Positions 27,693 to 36,871 are shown, counted from the first letter of the stretch. The stretch: DNA of 64,000 nt from Bradyrhizobium sp. (GCA_028290305.1 JAQGKC010000333.1:4722-68721); one strand, 5' to 3'. Notes: generated by a model from the sequence alone, not told the origin. Program-made: numbers and translations.

Positions 27693-27769
27693 GTCCGACT
27701 CCGCTCGCGGGTATAGTCGGCGATGCCCGTTAAGGTCCGATTAACGATGATCGGCCGCGGCGGATCGGC

Positions 27770-29191
27770 CTATTTCAACCCGAACCACAGCGTCGCGATG
27801 CCGAGAAACGAGAAGAAGCCGACCACGTCGGTGATCGTCGTGACGAAGGTGCCCGAAGCCACCGCCGGATCGGCCCGTACCCGCTCCAGCACCATCGGGA
27901 TCAGAATGCCGCCAAGCGCGCCGGCAACGAGGTTGCAGATGATCGCAAGGCCGATCACGACGCCAAGGCCGGGAATCTTGAACCAGGCCACCGCGGCGAT
28001 GCCGGTGATCACGGCAAAGGCGAGGCCGTTGACGAGGCCGACCAGACCCTCGCGCATCACTACGCGCAACGCATTGGAAGGACCGAGCTCGCGGGTAGCC
28101 AATGCCCGCACCGCGACCGTCATGGTCTGGGTCGCGGCGTTGCCGCCCTGGCTCGCGACGATCGGCGCCAGCACCGCCAGCGCCACCATTTTTTCCAACT
28201 GGCCTTCAAAAAGACCCAGCACCGAGGAGGCCAGGAAGGCGGTGGCAAGATTGACCAGCAGCCAGTTGAAGCGGCCCTTGGCGATGGTCCAGACGTTGTC
28301 GGATAATTCTTCGTCGCTGGTAACGCCGCCCAGCGCTTTGAGGTCTTCGTCGGCCTCTTCCTCGATCACGTCGACCACGTCGTCGATGGTGATGACGCCG
28401 ACCAGCCGGTTTGCGGTATCGATCACGGGGGCCGCGACCAGATTGTATTTGCCGAACAGCCGCGCGACCTCTTCCTGGTCGTCCATGACCGATACGCGGC
28501 GGCGGTCCTCGTCGATCAGATCGGCCAGCGGCACCGGCCTGCGCGCGCGCAGCAGCGCATCCAGCGACACCGCGCCTTGCCAATGCTGTGCATGGTCGAC
28601 CGCGTAGATTTCATAGAACCGGTCTGGCAAGTCCGGCGTGTCGCGCATGTAGTCGATCGCCTGCCCCACGGTCCAATCCGGCGGCACCGCGATGAATTCG
28701 GTCTGCATCCGCCGGCCGGCGGAGTTTTCCGGATAAAGCAGGCTGCGCTCGAGCGCGACGCGCTCGGTCGGCGGCAGTTTTTCGAGAATCTCTTCCTGGT
28801 CCTCTTGGTCGAGGCCCTCAAGCAACGCGACGGCGTCGTCGGATTCCAGTTCGCGGACACCTTCCGCGACCGTCTCCGGCTCGAGTTCTTCGAGGATTTC
28901 CTCGCGGACGGAATCGTCGACTTCGTTGAGCGCCGAAAAATGGAAATCCGCGCCCGTAAGCTCCACAAGCTTGACACGGTCGTCGGGTTCGAGCGCCTCG
29001 ATCAAATCGCCGAGATCGGCCTCATGCAGTTCCGCCACGATGGCGCGCAGCAATGGCGTGTCGGCTTCATGAATGGCGCGGGCGATTTCCTCGACAAATT
29101 CGGAGCGAATTTCGCCATCTTCGTCGCGCATCGGAAGGCGGTCGAGTACCGGCCCGTCGGCCGGTCGGGCAACGTCCACATCTTCGGCCAT
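27770..29191 (-). CDS. mgtE: Magnesium transporter MgtE
   Basis: A 473-residue MgtE magnesium channel. The cytosolic N domain (residues 30-145, EEILEELEPETVAEGVRELESDDAVALLEGL) is followed by two CBS domains (about 145-270, ending with VVDVIEEEADEDLKALGG). The membrane domain has five helices (WLLVNLATAFLASSVLGL through DVVGFFSFLGIATLWF). A conserved PIVASQGGNAATQTM motif forms the pore. The N and CBS domains sense Mg2+ and close the pore. It is divergent from the deacetylase genes; no M-box riboswitch was seen upstream. Confidence 0.94.
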   Translation of the reverse strand: MAEDVDVARPADGPVLDRLPMRDEDGEIRSEFVEEIARAIHEADTPLLRAIVAELHEADLGDLIEALEPDDRVKLVELTGADFHFSALNEVDDSVREEILEELEPETVAEGVRELESDDAVALLEGLDQEDQEEILEKLPPTERVALERSLLYPENSAGRRMQTEFIAVPPDWTVGQAIDYMRDTPDLPDRFYEIYAVDHAQHWQGAVSLDALLRARRPVPLADLIDEDRRRVSVMDDQEEVARLFGKYNLVAAPVIDTANRLVGVITIDDVVDVIEEEADEDLKALGGVTSDEELSDNVWTIAKGRFNWLLVNLATAFLASSVLGLFEGQLEKMVALAVLAPIVASQGGNAATQTMTVAVRALATRELGPSNALRVVMREGLVGLVNGLAFAVITGIAAVAWFKIPGLGVVIGLAIICNLVAGALGGILIPMVLERVRADPAVASGTFVTTITDVVGFFSFLGIATLWFGLK

Positions 29192-29275
29192 GCCACGCCT
29201 CGCCGGTTTGACAGAGTTGCTGAACTCGTCTGAGCTGTCGCTTCACGCATTACCCAATGGGCAACACCAAGCGCA

Positions 29276-30094
29276 ATGACAAAGATGCAGCGGCAAAACA
29301 AGACCCCGAAGTTCATGAACGGGCTAGCGGCTGGCCTTGTTGCCTCGGTCGCGTGGAGTGCTGCGGCCCATGCGACGGACTGTCCGCGCAAGGATGCGCT
29401 CGGCACCTCACGCGTTCTCGCCGTCGATGCCGCCACCACGCCGCGGGTCGGATTGAAAAGCTTTCCGCAGACGCTGCCGCTCGACGATCACGAGGTCGTG
29501 CTGACTTTTGACGATGGCCCCTGGCCGCGCACGACGCCGCGGGTGCTGGCGGCGCTGGCCCATGAGTGCGTGCACGCGACGTTCTTCCTGATCGGCAAGC
29601 CCGCCTCGGAACACCCGGACCTGGTGCGCAGGATCGCGGCCGAGGGCCATACCATCGGGCATCACACCTGGACGCATCCAAGCCTGATGCGAATCAAGCC
29701 TGATGATGCCGACGAGCAAATCGACCACGGCATATCCGCGGTTGAAATGGCGCTGCACGGCGTCGCCATCACGACCCCGAGCACGCCGTTCTTTCGTTTT
29801 CCCGGCTTTGAAAGCACCCCTGCGACGCTCGAACTGCTGCAATCGCGCGGCATCGTCGTGTTCGGCGCCGACCTGTGGGCCAGCGACTGGAATCCGATGA
29901 CGCCGAGCCAGGAACTGAAGCTGATCACCGACCGGCTCGAAATCGCCCGCAAGGGGATTATCCTGTTTCACGATCCCAAAGCGCAAACCGCGGCCATGCT
30001 GCCGGCTTTTCTGCGCTATCTCAGGGACAATCACTATCGCGTGGTCCATCTGGTTCCGGCCCCGCGCGGAACCGGTGTCGCCGGCGTCCCTTGA
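29276..30094 (+). CDS. Polysaccharide deacetylase family protein (NodB domain), copy 1
   Basis: A 272-residue secreted polysaccharide deacetylase (carbohydrate esterase 4). The signal peptide ends at SAAAHA. The NodB domain motifs are LTFDDGPW (catalytic Asp pair), HTWTHP (metal-binding His pair) and FFRFPGF. It removes N- or O-acetyl groups from polysaccharides such as peptidoglycan or exopolysaccharide; which one is not clear. A larger paralogue starts 95 bp downstream. The sequence shared at their start (CP..DALGTSR.L.VD) shows they arose by tandem duplication. Confidence 0.87.
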   Translation: MTKMQRQNKTPKFMNGLAAGLVASVAWSAAAHATDCPRKDALGTSRVLAVDAATTPRVGLKSFPQTLPLDDHEVVLTFDDGPWPRTTPRVLAALAHECVHATFFLIGKPASEHPDLVRRIAAEGHTIGHHTWTHPSLMRIKPDDADEQIDHGISAVEMALHGVAITTPSTPFFRFPGFESTPATLELLQSRGIVVFGADLWASDWNPMTPSQELKLITDRLEIARKGIILFHDPKAQTAAMLPAFLRYLRDNHYRVVHLVPAPRGTGVAGVP

Positions 30095-30189
30095 ACCCAA
30101 AGCCATGTGCCTAAGTCAAACGATTAAGGCGGCGTTCATGACGCCGCGCGTAACTATTTTGACGACAATAGGAGTGCGGACGGTGTTTC

Positions 30190-31578
30190 ATGATCGGTAA
30201 CGGGTTGGTGAGCGTTCGGACGCGGCAATGGGCCGTCTTGGGCCGGGTGTTTTGTCTGGGGCTACTGACCTGCATCACCACGCAGACCGCGGCGGCCGCC
30301 GATTGTCCCGGTCATCCCGATGCGCTCGGCACATCGCGAACCCTGGTGGTCGATCCCCGCGAGCATACCCGGATCGGCACCATGCAATACGCCGAAACGC
30401 TGCCGCTCGAAGACCACGAGGTGGTGCTGTCGTTCGATGACGGGCCGCTGCCGCGCAACAGCAATCAGGTTCTGGAAATTCTCGCCTCGCAGTGCGTCAA
30501 GGCGACCTTCTTTGAAATCGGCCAGATGGCCCGGACCTATCCGGAAGGCGTCCGCAAACTTCGCGACGCCGGCCATACCATCGGCACCCACACCCAGAAC
30601 CATCCGCTGACCATGAACCGCATGCCGATCGAGCGCGCCAGGCAGGAGATCGACGACGGTATTGCATCGGTGAAGGCAGCCCTTGGCGACGACGTGGCAC
30701 TGGCTCCGTTCTTTCGTATCCCCGGCCTGTTACGCGCCGAAGCCGTCGAGGACTATCTGGCCTCGCAGGGCATTCAGACCTGGAGCGCAGATTTCCCGGC
30801 GGACGATTGGCGGCATATTTCGTCGTCGAAGGTGTACGATCTGGCGATGCAGCGTATCGAGGCCAAGGGAAAAGGCATCCTGCTGCTTCACGACATCCAG
30901 CCACGGACGGTCGCCGCGTTACCGAGAATCCTCAGTGAGCTGAAAGCGCGAGGCTACCGCATCGTTCACGTGGTGCCGGCGACGCCGGAACGGCCCGCGA
31001 CGCCGACGGAACCGCAGCAATGGCAATTGCATCCGACCTCGGAAACCGTGGCGATCTCGCACTGGCCGAAAATTCCCAGTTTCGCTTTTGCAAAAGCCGA
31101 TACACTTCCCGCCCCCGCGCTGTCGGATTTTTACGGAGATAGCGCGCAGTTGGTGCCGCTTGCGGAGCCGTTCGATCGCGCCAGCCGGCATGCGCACGGC
31201 GTTCCGTTGCCGCAGGAGACGCTATGGCCCGAGCAGTTGCCGCTTCTTCCCGTGAACAGTGCCGCCATTGCCCTGCCCGCGCCGGGACAGAGCGTTTTCG
31301 AGATCCAGGAAATGCCGCGCTTGACCGCGCAGGCCGTCGCCCTGCTCTCTCCTCGTGCACAACGAACCGTCGGGTCCGAAACCAAAATGGACGGCATTGC
31401 CAAGCTGATTTCGGTCAATGCCGGGGATTCCCGCGCAGCGATCCCTGGGAAACCCCACTTCGGACGGGGCCGGCGGCCTGGCGCGTCTCACCTGGCCGGC
31501 CGTGGCACCCGGCTCACGGCGCATGCCCGTCGGGGTACACTGAAGCAACTGGTCCAGGTCAAAAAGAGAAGCGTGTGA
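30190..31578 (+). CDS. Polysaccharide deacetylase family protein (NodB domain), copy 2 with C-terminal extension
   Basis: A 462-residue secreted paralogue of the preceding gene. It has a signal peptide (VFCLGLLTCITTQTAAAADC), a NodB domain (LSFDDGPLPR, HTQNHP, PFFRIPG) and a roughly 190-residue C-terminal extension that is disordered and proline-rich and ends in basic repeats (RGRRPGASHLAGRGTRLTAHARRG). Catalytic Asp and His motifs are intact. The extension is not found in copy 1 and could attach the enzyme to the cell envelope. Function and substrate are inferred from the family only. Confidence 0.86.
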   Translation: MIGNGLVSVRTRQWAVLGRVFCLGLLTCITTQTAAAADCPGHPDALGTSRTLVVDPREHTRIGTMQYAETLPLEDHEVVLSFDDGPLPRNSNQVLEILASQCVKATFFEIGQMARTYPEGVRKLRDAGHTIGTHTQNHPLTMNRMPIERARQEIDDGIASVKAALGDDVALAPFFRIPGLLRAEAVEDYLASQGIQTWSADFPADDWRHISSSKVYDLAMQRIEAKGKGILLLHDIQPRTVAALPRILSELKARGYRIVHVVPATPERPATPTEPQQWQLHPTSETVAISHWPKIPSFAFAKADTLPAPALSDFYGDSAQLVPLAEPFDRASRHAHGVPLPQETLWPEQLPLLPVNSAAIALPAPGQSVFEIQEMPRLTAQAVALLSPRAQRTVGSETKMDGIAKLISVNAGDSRAAIPGKPHFGRGRRPGASHLAGRGTRLTAHARRGTLKQLVQVKKRSV

Positions 31579-31582
31579 CAAC

Positions 31583-31954
31583 TCATTCCGTCACGATCTT
31601 TGAAATGCACAGCAGTATGACCAGGGCAAGAAACAACAGATCGATGTAGGACTTCATTTCGCCGTCACGACGGAGAGCCCCGACGTCATCGACGATTTGC
31701 TTGCGAGAGGCGGCGGCGGGGCCCTCCCCGGCAAGGCTCGCAAGACGGCGCGCTTCAAGCTCAAGGCGCTCGATGCGCTGGAAGAAGTGAAACGAACGAA
31801 ACGCCGATGCCGCGCGCATAGAGGCGTAGACCAGCACGAGAATCGCGACGATCGCGCGTTGCTGATATCTCCCCATGAAGTTCAGGCTGTAATAGACCAG
31901 CGCCAAAAAGATGAAGTTGGAGACGAACCGGTAGGCGTAGCCTAGAAATCTCAT
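31583..31954 (-). CDS. Small membrane protein, function unknown
   Basis: A 123-residue protein with three hydrophobic segments (FVSNFIFLALVYYSL, AIVAILVLVYASMRA and YIDLLFLALVILLCISKIV). A charged stretch, FFQRIERLELEARRLASLAGE, lies between the second and third helices. It ends 4 bp from the convergent deacetylase stop. I recognise no family. Confidence 0.75.
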   Translation of the reverse strand: MRFLGYAYRFVSNFIFLALVYYSLNFMGRYQQRAIVAILVLVYASMRAASAFRSFHFFQRIERLELEARRLASLAGEGPAAASRKQIVDDVGALRRDGEMKSYIDLLFLALVILLCISKIVTE

Positions 31955-32432
31955 ACGTGCTCCGATCGATAATCAGCCGGTCAGTCCTGATCGAACGCGA
32001 ACCGGAGGATTCCGGTCGCCAGATCGGAATCGCCGGCCGAAATCCCGTGTCCGTCGATGTACGCCAGCGTTGTTACAACAAGGCAACGGATGGACGTTCG
32101 GCGCCTAGATCATGATCCGATTAGATTGAATCGGATCATGATCTCATCTCCTTGTTTGAGATGATCTCCGCGCAAACGCATAGCGTTTGTCGCGAGGGAA
32201 AACCAGTTCCCACTTTTCCGGATCATGCTCTGGTGCCAGTTCCGGCCCGCCAAAGTGTCGGCAACGGCGTCGCAGGCCTTATTACCTGCTCTCATCCGGC
32301 TTTGGACCGGCGATGCCGCCACTACAGGTTTTGGTGCGCTCGGAGCGAGCTATGTTCTCAGAGACTTTACAATCAGTTATACGAAAGGTGCGGGAAAAGA
32401 GTGCCTTTGAAGCGAAACGACTATTTTGCCGG
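31955..32432. other. 478-bp intergenic region with a REP-like element
   Basis: No gene seen. The right half is largely the palindromic element at 32108-32230; the remainder shows no hairpin or promoter I can support. Confidence 0.4.
32108..32230. repeat. Palindromic intergenic repeat (bradyrhizobial REP-like), copy 2
   Basis: It contains an inverted repeat with 15-bp arms, GATCATGATCCGATT and AATCGGATCATGATC, around a 6-nt loop (32108-32143). A second dyad follows (GCAAACGC, GCGTTTGT), and the element ends with a TTCCCACTTTTCCGGATCATGC block. The GATT.GAATCGGA core is shared with the copy at 21377-21399. Confidence 0.72.
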
Positions 32433-32882
32433 TCAGCGATCAAGATCTGGCGGATGGATGCGAACGATGCCAAGTTGTACCATGGCGGACAGAAGGTTTC
32501 CGGCGCCCCAATGGTCGGTGATCTTTCCGTTCTGCACCCGCATCACATCGACGGACTCGAAGTGCATCGTCCTGCCGGTCGCCGCGAAACCGAGAAACGG
32601 TCCCTTGTGCGTTCCGTAGTAGGTCTTGAAAGTCGTCACGACATTGCCATCGGCGCGCTGCCAATGGATCTCCGCGCGGAAATCTGGAAAAGCCGCGCGC
32701 AGCATCTTGTACAGGCCGCGCACGCCCTCCTTGTCGGCGCCGCTGCTCTCCTGCGGCGTATGGTCGACGAAATCGTCGGCGAACAATTCGTCGAAGACGT
32801 CGAAGCGTCCCCGACCTTGGACCTCCTCGGTGTTGCGGCGAATGACGGCCTTCGCCGCCTCGCTTACGGGTGATCCACTCAT
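32433..32882 (-). CDS. SnoaL-like polyketide cyclase/ester cyclase family protein
   Basis: A 149-residue NTF2-fold protein of the SnoaL-like ester cyclase family. Motifs include EELFADDFVDHTP, FRAEIHWQRADGNVVTTFK and ITDHWGAGNLLSAM. An AAGGAA box precedes the ATG. It is the last gene of a wrbA - quinone oxidoreductase - cyclase cluster on the minus strand, with only 17 bp to the preceding gene. Many such proteins act as small-molecule isomerases or stress proteins; this substrate is unknown. Confidence 0.87.
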   Translation of the reverse strand: MSGSPVSEAAKAVIRRNTEEVQGRGRFDVFDELFADDFVDHTPQESSGADKEGVRGLYKMLRAAFPDFRAEIHWQRADGNVVTTFKTYYGTHKGPFLGFAATGRTMHFESVDVMRVQNGKITDHWGAGNLLSAMVQLGIVRIHPPDLDR

Positions 32883-32899
32883 TGCGTCTTCCTTTACTT

Positions 32900-33856
32900 C
32901 TACGGGATCAGAACAAGCTTGCCCTGCGTCGATCGGCCTTCGATGGCGCGGTGAGACGCCACGACGTCATCAAGCGCGAAGCTGGTCGCCTTGCTCATGC
33001 GCAGCCAGCCTTCCTGAACGCCCGCGATTACCCTGGCGGCTCGTCCCTGCATTTCCTTCGGATCGCCGATGTAGACGAACAGCGACGCGCCGGCGACGCG
33101 CGCGCCCTTCAGGATCAGCGGCAGCACCTGCACGTCCGGAGCGATACCGGATGCTTGTCCATAGGAAATCGCCAGCCCGCGCGGCGCCAGTGCTTTCACG
33201 GTGTCCGAGAAGGTCGTCTGACCGACCGCATCCAGCGCCAAGTCGACTCCCCTGCCCGAAGTCAGATCACGCACCTGTTCAAGGAAACCGTTCGAGTAGT
33301 TCACAGCGTGATCGGCGCCGAGCGAACGGATCGTCTTCAGTTTGTCTTCATTGGAAGCCGTTCCGATGACGACCGCGCCGAGATGCTTCAGCCACTGGAC
33401 CAGCAATTGCCCGACGCCTCCCGCCGCGGCATGGACCAGGACGACGTTGCCCGGTTTTACGGCCCGGTATTCGGCAAGCAGATACTGTGCCGTGACACCC
33501 TGGAAGAGCATGGCCTGGTCGACGCTGAACGATTCCGGAATGACGATTGCCTGCTCGACGGGCAGCGCGACTTGCTCGGCATAGGACCCGAGCGAGTTGA
33601 TCCAGGCGATGCGGCTGCCGGTCTTCAGACCGGCTATGCCTTCCCCGATGTCCACAACGCGCCCGACGCCTTCAAATCCGGGAGCGAAAGGCGTAGGCGT
33701 GCCGACGCTTCCGGACCGCTGGTAGACGTCGAGATAGTTGATGCCCGCCGCCTCCACTCGGACCGTCACCTCGCCGGCCTTGGGCTTCGGGATCTCCGCG
33801 TCCACGATCTCGAGGACCTCGGGCCCTCCGCTCCTGCTGACGACGACCATTTTCAT
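32900..33856 (-). CDS. Zinc-independent quinone oxidoreductase family protein (QOR 1)
   Basis: A 318-residue medium-chain dehydrogenase/reductase of the NADPH:quinone oxidoreductase type. The nucleotide-binding motif AAAGGVGQLL lies near residue 146, and the N-terminal substrate domain has GINYLDVYQRSG. There are no zinc ligands. The ATG at 33856 has a GAGGAG box. It follows wrbA with a 10-bp gap and precedes the cyclase, so the three form one operon. It probably reduces quinones or enones as electrophile defence. Confidence 0.91.
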   Translation of the reverse strand: MKMVVVSRSGGPEVLEIVDAEIPKPKAGEVTVRVEAAGINYLDVYQRSGSVGTPTPFAPGFEGVGRVVDIGEGIAGLKTGSRIAWINSLGSYAEQVALPVEQAIVIPESFSVDQAMLFQGVTAQYLLAEYRAVKPGNVVLVHAAAGGVGQLLVQWLKHLGAVVIGTASNEDKLKTIRSLGADHAVNYSNGFLEQVRDLTSGRGVDLALDAVGQTTFSDTVKALAPRGLAISYGQASGIAPDVQVLPLILKGARVAGASLFVYIGDPKEMQGRAARVIAGVQEGWLRMSKATSFALDDVVASHRAIEGRSTQGKLVLIP

Positions 33857-33866
33857 GACGCGCTCC

Positions 33867-34490
33867 TCAATGCTTCGTGCCGAGTGAGGTGTCCGCAAAA
33901 AGCTTCGCCGCGGTTTTCGCGACTAGTTCGCCCTGATGACGCGCGCCTGCGAGTTCGGTCTCCGAAGGTTGCCGCGAGCCGTCGCCGCCAGCGATAGTCG
34001 TGGCGCCGTACGGCGCGCCGCCGACGATCTCCGCCGTGGTCATCTGACCCTGATGGCTGTAGGGCAGTCCGACGATCGTCATGCCGAAGTGAAGAAGGTT
34101 GGCGATGATCGAGAACAGCGTCGTCTCCTGACCGCCGTGCTGGGTTGCACTCGACGCGAAAGCGGCGCCGACCTTGCCGTTCAAGGCGCCGCGAGACCAG
34201 AGGGGACCGGCCTGGTCGAGAAAGGCAGCCATCTGGGACGGAATGCGGCCGAAGCGGGTCGGCGCGCCGACGATGATCGCGTCGTAATTCTCGAGCTCTT
34301 CGACCTTCGCAACAGACGCGGCCTGATCGAGCTTGAAGTAGCCTGCCTTCGCGATGTCTTCCGGGACCGTCTCGGGCACGCGCTTGATGTCGACCAGCGC
34401 GCCCGCTGCTCGGGCTCCCTCCGCGACCGCTTGCGCCATCTTCTCGATGTGACCGTATGTCGAGTAGTAGAGGACGAGAACCCTGGCCAT
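33867..34490 (-). CDS. wrbA: NAD(P)H:quinone oxidoreductase WrbA
   Basis: A 207-residue WrbA-type flavodoxin-like quinone reductase. The FMN-binding loop reads [20 protein letters not shown], followed by [13 protein letters not shown] and [11 protein letters not shown]. It makes a two-electron reduction of quinones and avoids semiquinone radicals. The ATG at 34490 has an AAGGAG box. The divergent promoter region carries a LysR box (34596-34608), so the LysR regulator to the right probably controls this operon too. Confidence 0.93.
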   Translation of the reverse strand: MARVLVLYYSTYGHIEKMAQAVAEGARAAGALVDIKRVPETVPEDIAKAGYFKLDQAASVAKVEELENYDAIIVGAPTRFGRIPSQMAAFLDQAGPLWSRGALNGKVGAAFASSATQHGGQETTLFSIIANLLHFGMTIVGLPYSHQGQMTTAEIVGGAPYGATTIAGGDGSRQPSETELAGARHQGELVAKTAAKLFADTSLGTKH

Positions 34491-34595
34491 TCGGAAGCTC
34501 CTTGAAAATGAACGGTCGCAGCGTTCCCGCAACCTTCCATTCAAGATGGTCCTTCACGCATTCCGGCAGCACCCGAATAGTCTCGACGGTTACGT

Positions 34596-34608
34596 TCGAT
34601 ATTTTCGA
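34596..34608. promoter_or_regulatory. LysR-type box A (TCGA-N5-TCGA)
   Basis: TCGATATTTTCGA, within ACGTTCGATATTTTCGATA at 34592-34610. It fits the T-N11-A rule for LysR-type regulators. It lies between the divergent wrbA operon and the second quinone oxidoreductase. Two further boxes with the same arms and spacing occur before lysR and before doxX. Confidence 0.72.
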
Positions 34609-34728
34609 TATGGGCGCCGTCTCCGACGGCATGTCGATTTTCTTGAACGTTATGCGCAAATCTTTCCGGATGTCGCTCCGGAGCGCGCCGGACTAGACCA
34701 TCGGTCACAGCCAAGAAGGATGACGGTC

Positions 34729-35694
34729 ATGGCGCATCGCGTACGGTTCTACGAGACAGGGACACCTGACGTCCTTCGGTATGAAGAGACGGAGGTCGGC
34801 GAGCCCGCAGACGATCAGGTTCGCCTGCGGCAGGAGGCAGTCGGTGTGAACTTTGTCGACACCATGTTCAGGGACGGCACGATCAAGGTGCCTGCTCCGT
34901 TTGCGATCGGCGTCGAGGCGGCCGGCATCGTCGAAAAAGTCGGTGCCGGCGTTTCGGACCTCAGGGTCGGCGACCGTGCGGCCTATTGGTTTTCCTTTGG
35001 AGCCTACGCGGACGAGAGGTTGGTCGAAGCAAACGCGTTGGTGAAGCTTCCGGATGACGTTTCCTCCGAGCAGGCCGCAGCCGTGCTCGCGAAGGGGCTG
35101 ACAGCATGGGTGCTGGTCACGAAGGTCCACGCTATCAAGGCGGGCGAAACCGTGCTGGTTCATGCCGCTGCCGGCGGCGTCGGCTCCTTGCTTGCATCAT
35201 GGGCGCAAGCGCTCGGCGCCAGGGTGATTGCGACCGTCGGATCGCCGGAAAAGGCTGCGACCGTTCGCGAGCATGGCATCGAGCATGTGCTGGCTTCGAA
35301 CGATCCGGATCTCGTTGCGAAGATCAGGACGATGACGGACGGCCGCGGCGTCGACGTCGTCTACGAACTCGTCGGCGCGTCGACGTTCGCCAGGTCGGTC
35401 GAGGCCTTGCGCGATGGCGGCGCGCTGGTCCATCTCGGCAACGCGTCCGGCGCTGCGACGGTGGACCGGGACGCGCTGGCCAAACGATCGATCGAATACG
35501 TGCAGCCAAGCACGGGGCAGTTCATCAAAGACCGCGCGACCCTGTTGAAGGCATCTGCGGACGTCTTCGCAGCTCTGCAGGACGATGTCTTCGGCGAGAT
35601 CCGGATCACCAGCTATCCCCTGTCGGAAGCGGCGCGCGCCCACGCGGACATCGCGGCACGCCGCATCGCGGGCTCAATCGTCCTGGTGCCTTAA
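34729..35694 (+). CDS. Quinone oxidoreductase family protein (QOR 2)
   Basis: A 321-residue medium-chain NADPH:quinone oxidoreductase, distantly related to QOR 1 in this window. It has the EAVGVNFVDTMFRDGTI substrate-domain motif, the nucleotide loop AAAGGVGSLL and AARRIAGSIVLVP at the C-terminus. The second ATG (34729) is preferred because the AGAAGGA box lies 9 nt upstream of it. It is divergent from wrbA. The lysR gene follows 84 bp downstream, so the pair is probably co-regulated. Confidence 0.9.
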   Translation: MAHRVRFYETGTPDVLRYEETEVGEPADDQVRLRQEAVGVNFVDTMFRDGTIKVPAPFAIGVEAAGIVEKVGAGVSDLRVGDRAAYWFSFGAYADERLVEANALVKLPDDVSSEQAAAVLAKGLTAWVLVTKVHAIKAGETVLVHAAAGGVGSLLASWAQALGARVIATVGSPEKAATVREHGIEHVLASNDPDLVAKIRTMTDGRGVDVVYELVGASTFARSVEALRDGGALVHLGNASGAATVDRDALAKRSIEYVQPSTGQFIKDRATLLKASADVFAALQDDVFGEIRITSYPLSEAARAHADIAARRIAGSIVLVP

Positions 35695-35764
35695 CCAAAA
35701 CTGTCGGCCATTCCTCGGGCCGCCATTGCTTATCGATCGGACCGCAGTATATCGACCTCAACGT

Positions 35765-35777
35765 TCGAGGAATTCGA
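35765..35777. promoter_or_regulatory. LysR-type box B, overlapping the lysR ribosome-binding site
   Basis: TCGAGGAATTCGA, within ACGTTCGAGGAATTCGATA at 35761-35779. The GAGGAA inside the box is also the Shine-Dalgarno sequence of lysR (ATG at 35779). Binding would therefore block lysR expression, which is the autoregulatory pattern common in this family. Confidence 0.72.
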
Positions 35778-35778
35778 T

Positions 35779-36741
35779 ATGCCGTCCGATCCGGGTACGC
35801 CGACGCTTGACCAACTGAAGGTGTTGCTGACCGTCGTGGATGTCGGCAGTTTTGCTGCTGCGGCCAGAAAGCTGAACCGGGCTACGTCGGTCGTGAGCTA
35901 CACCATCGCAAACCTAGAGTCCCAGCTCGGTGTCGCGCTGTTTGACCGAGAATCGACGCGGAAGCCGCAACTGACTGACGCGGGCCGCACGGTTTTGGCA
36001 GAGGCACGTACGGTGTCGAACGGTGTCGACGAACTGCGCGCCAAGGTCAAAGGGCTCCTTCAAGGCCTGGAGGCCGAGGTGCATCTCGTTTTCGACGTGA
36101 TGCTGCCGACGGAGCGCGTCGCCGACGCGCTGACGGCGTTCCGGGCCGAATTTCCGACCGTCGCGCTGCGGCTTCACGTCGAAACGCTGGGTGCCGTCAC
36201 GCAATTGGTGCTCGACCGGATCGCCACCGTCGGCGTGAGCGGGCCCCTGCCCGGCCTGGCCGACATCACCGGCATCGAGCGCATCGGGATCGGCGACGTC
36301 AGGCTTGTGCCCGTCGCGGCGCCGGCACATCCGCTCGCCGGGCCCGGCAAACGCAAGCCCGGCGAAGTACGCGATCACATCCAGCTTGTGCTGACCGACC
36401 GTTCGTCGCTGACGAAATCGACCGACTTTGCCGTCGTCAGTCCGCGAACATGGCGGCTCGCCGACTTGGGATCCAAGCACATGCTGCTGAAGGCCGGCAT
36501 AGGCTGGGGCAACATGCCCAAACCGATGGTCCAGGAAGACCTGGATTCCGGACGTCTCGTCGAACTAGACCTGCCGGATGCCAAGTCCGGAGCATACCGC
36601 CTCGATGCAATCTACCGGACGGATGCGCCACCCGGCCCTGCTGCAGCGTGGCTGATCGCCCGTCTGAAGGCTCAAACGCCTCAGGAAACGGCCAACGCCG
36701 ACAATCCGAAGCGGCCGCGCAAGGCAAAAAGTGTGCGCTGA
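35779..36741 (+). CDS. LysR family transcriptional regulator
   Basis: A 320-residue LysR-type regulator. The winged HTH occupies residues 8-66 (LDQLKVLLTVVDVGSFAAAARKLNRATSVVSYTIANLESQLG). The periplasmic-binding-protein-like effector domain runs from about 92 to 295, and a basic tail ends in NPKRPRKAKS. Three identical LysR boxes lie at 34596-34608, 35765-35777 and 36760-36772. They are placed to control wrbA/QOR 1/cyclase with QOR 2, lysR itself and doxX. The inducer is probably an electrophile or quinone, inferred from the target genes. Confidence 0.93.
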   Translation: MPSDPGTPTLDQLKVLLTVVDVGSFAAAARKLNRATSVVSYTIANLESQLGVALFDRESTRKPQLTDAGRTVLAEARTVSNGVDELRAKVKGLLQGLEAEVHLVFDVMLPTERVADALTAFRAEFPTVALRLHVETLGAVTQLVLDRIATVGVSGPLPGLADITGIERIGIGDVRLVPVAAPAHPLAGPGKRKPGEVRDHIQLVLTDRSSLTKSTDFAVVSPRTWRLADLGSKHMLLKAGIGWGNMPKPMVQEDLDSGRLVELDLPDAKSGAYRLDAIYRTDAPPGPAAAWLIARLKAQTPQETANADNPKRPRKAKSVR

Positions 36742-36759
36742 AGGGCGGTACTGCGTCGT

Positions 36760-36772
36760 TCGATAAACTCGA
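36760..36772. promoter_or_regulatory. LysR-type box C (TCGA-N5-TCGA)
   Basis: TCGATAAACTCGA, within GTTCGATAAACTCGAACGT at 36758-36776. Read on the minus strand it gives ACGTTCGAGTTTATCGAAC, the same 5' half as boxes A and B. It lies 100 bp before the doxX start. Confidence 0.7.
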
Positions 36773-36871
36773 ACGTAATTGTCGAGACAATTCGGCTTTT
36801 CCGATCCACTAGCGACCGGCAACCTCTGCATATCGGCGGTCCATATGGCCGCCCGCACAAGGATCATCGTC

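Noticed and set aside
29192..29275. M-box magnesium riboswitch before mgtE
   Set aside because: The 84-bp divergent gap is too short and shows no conserved M-box elements.
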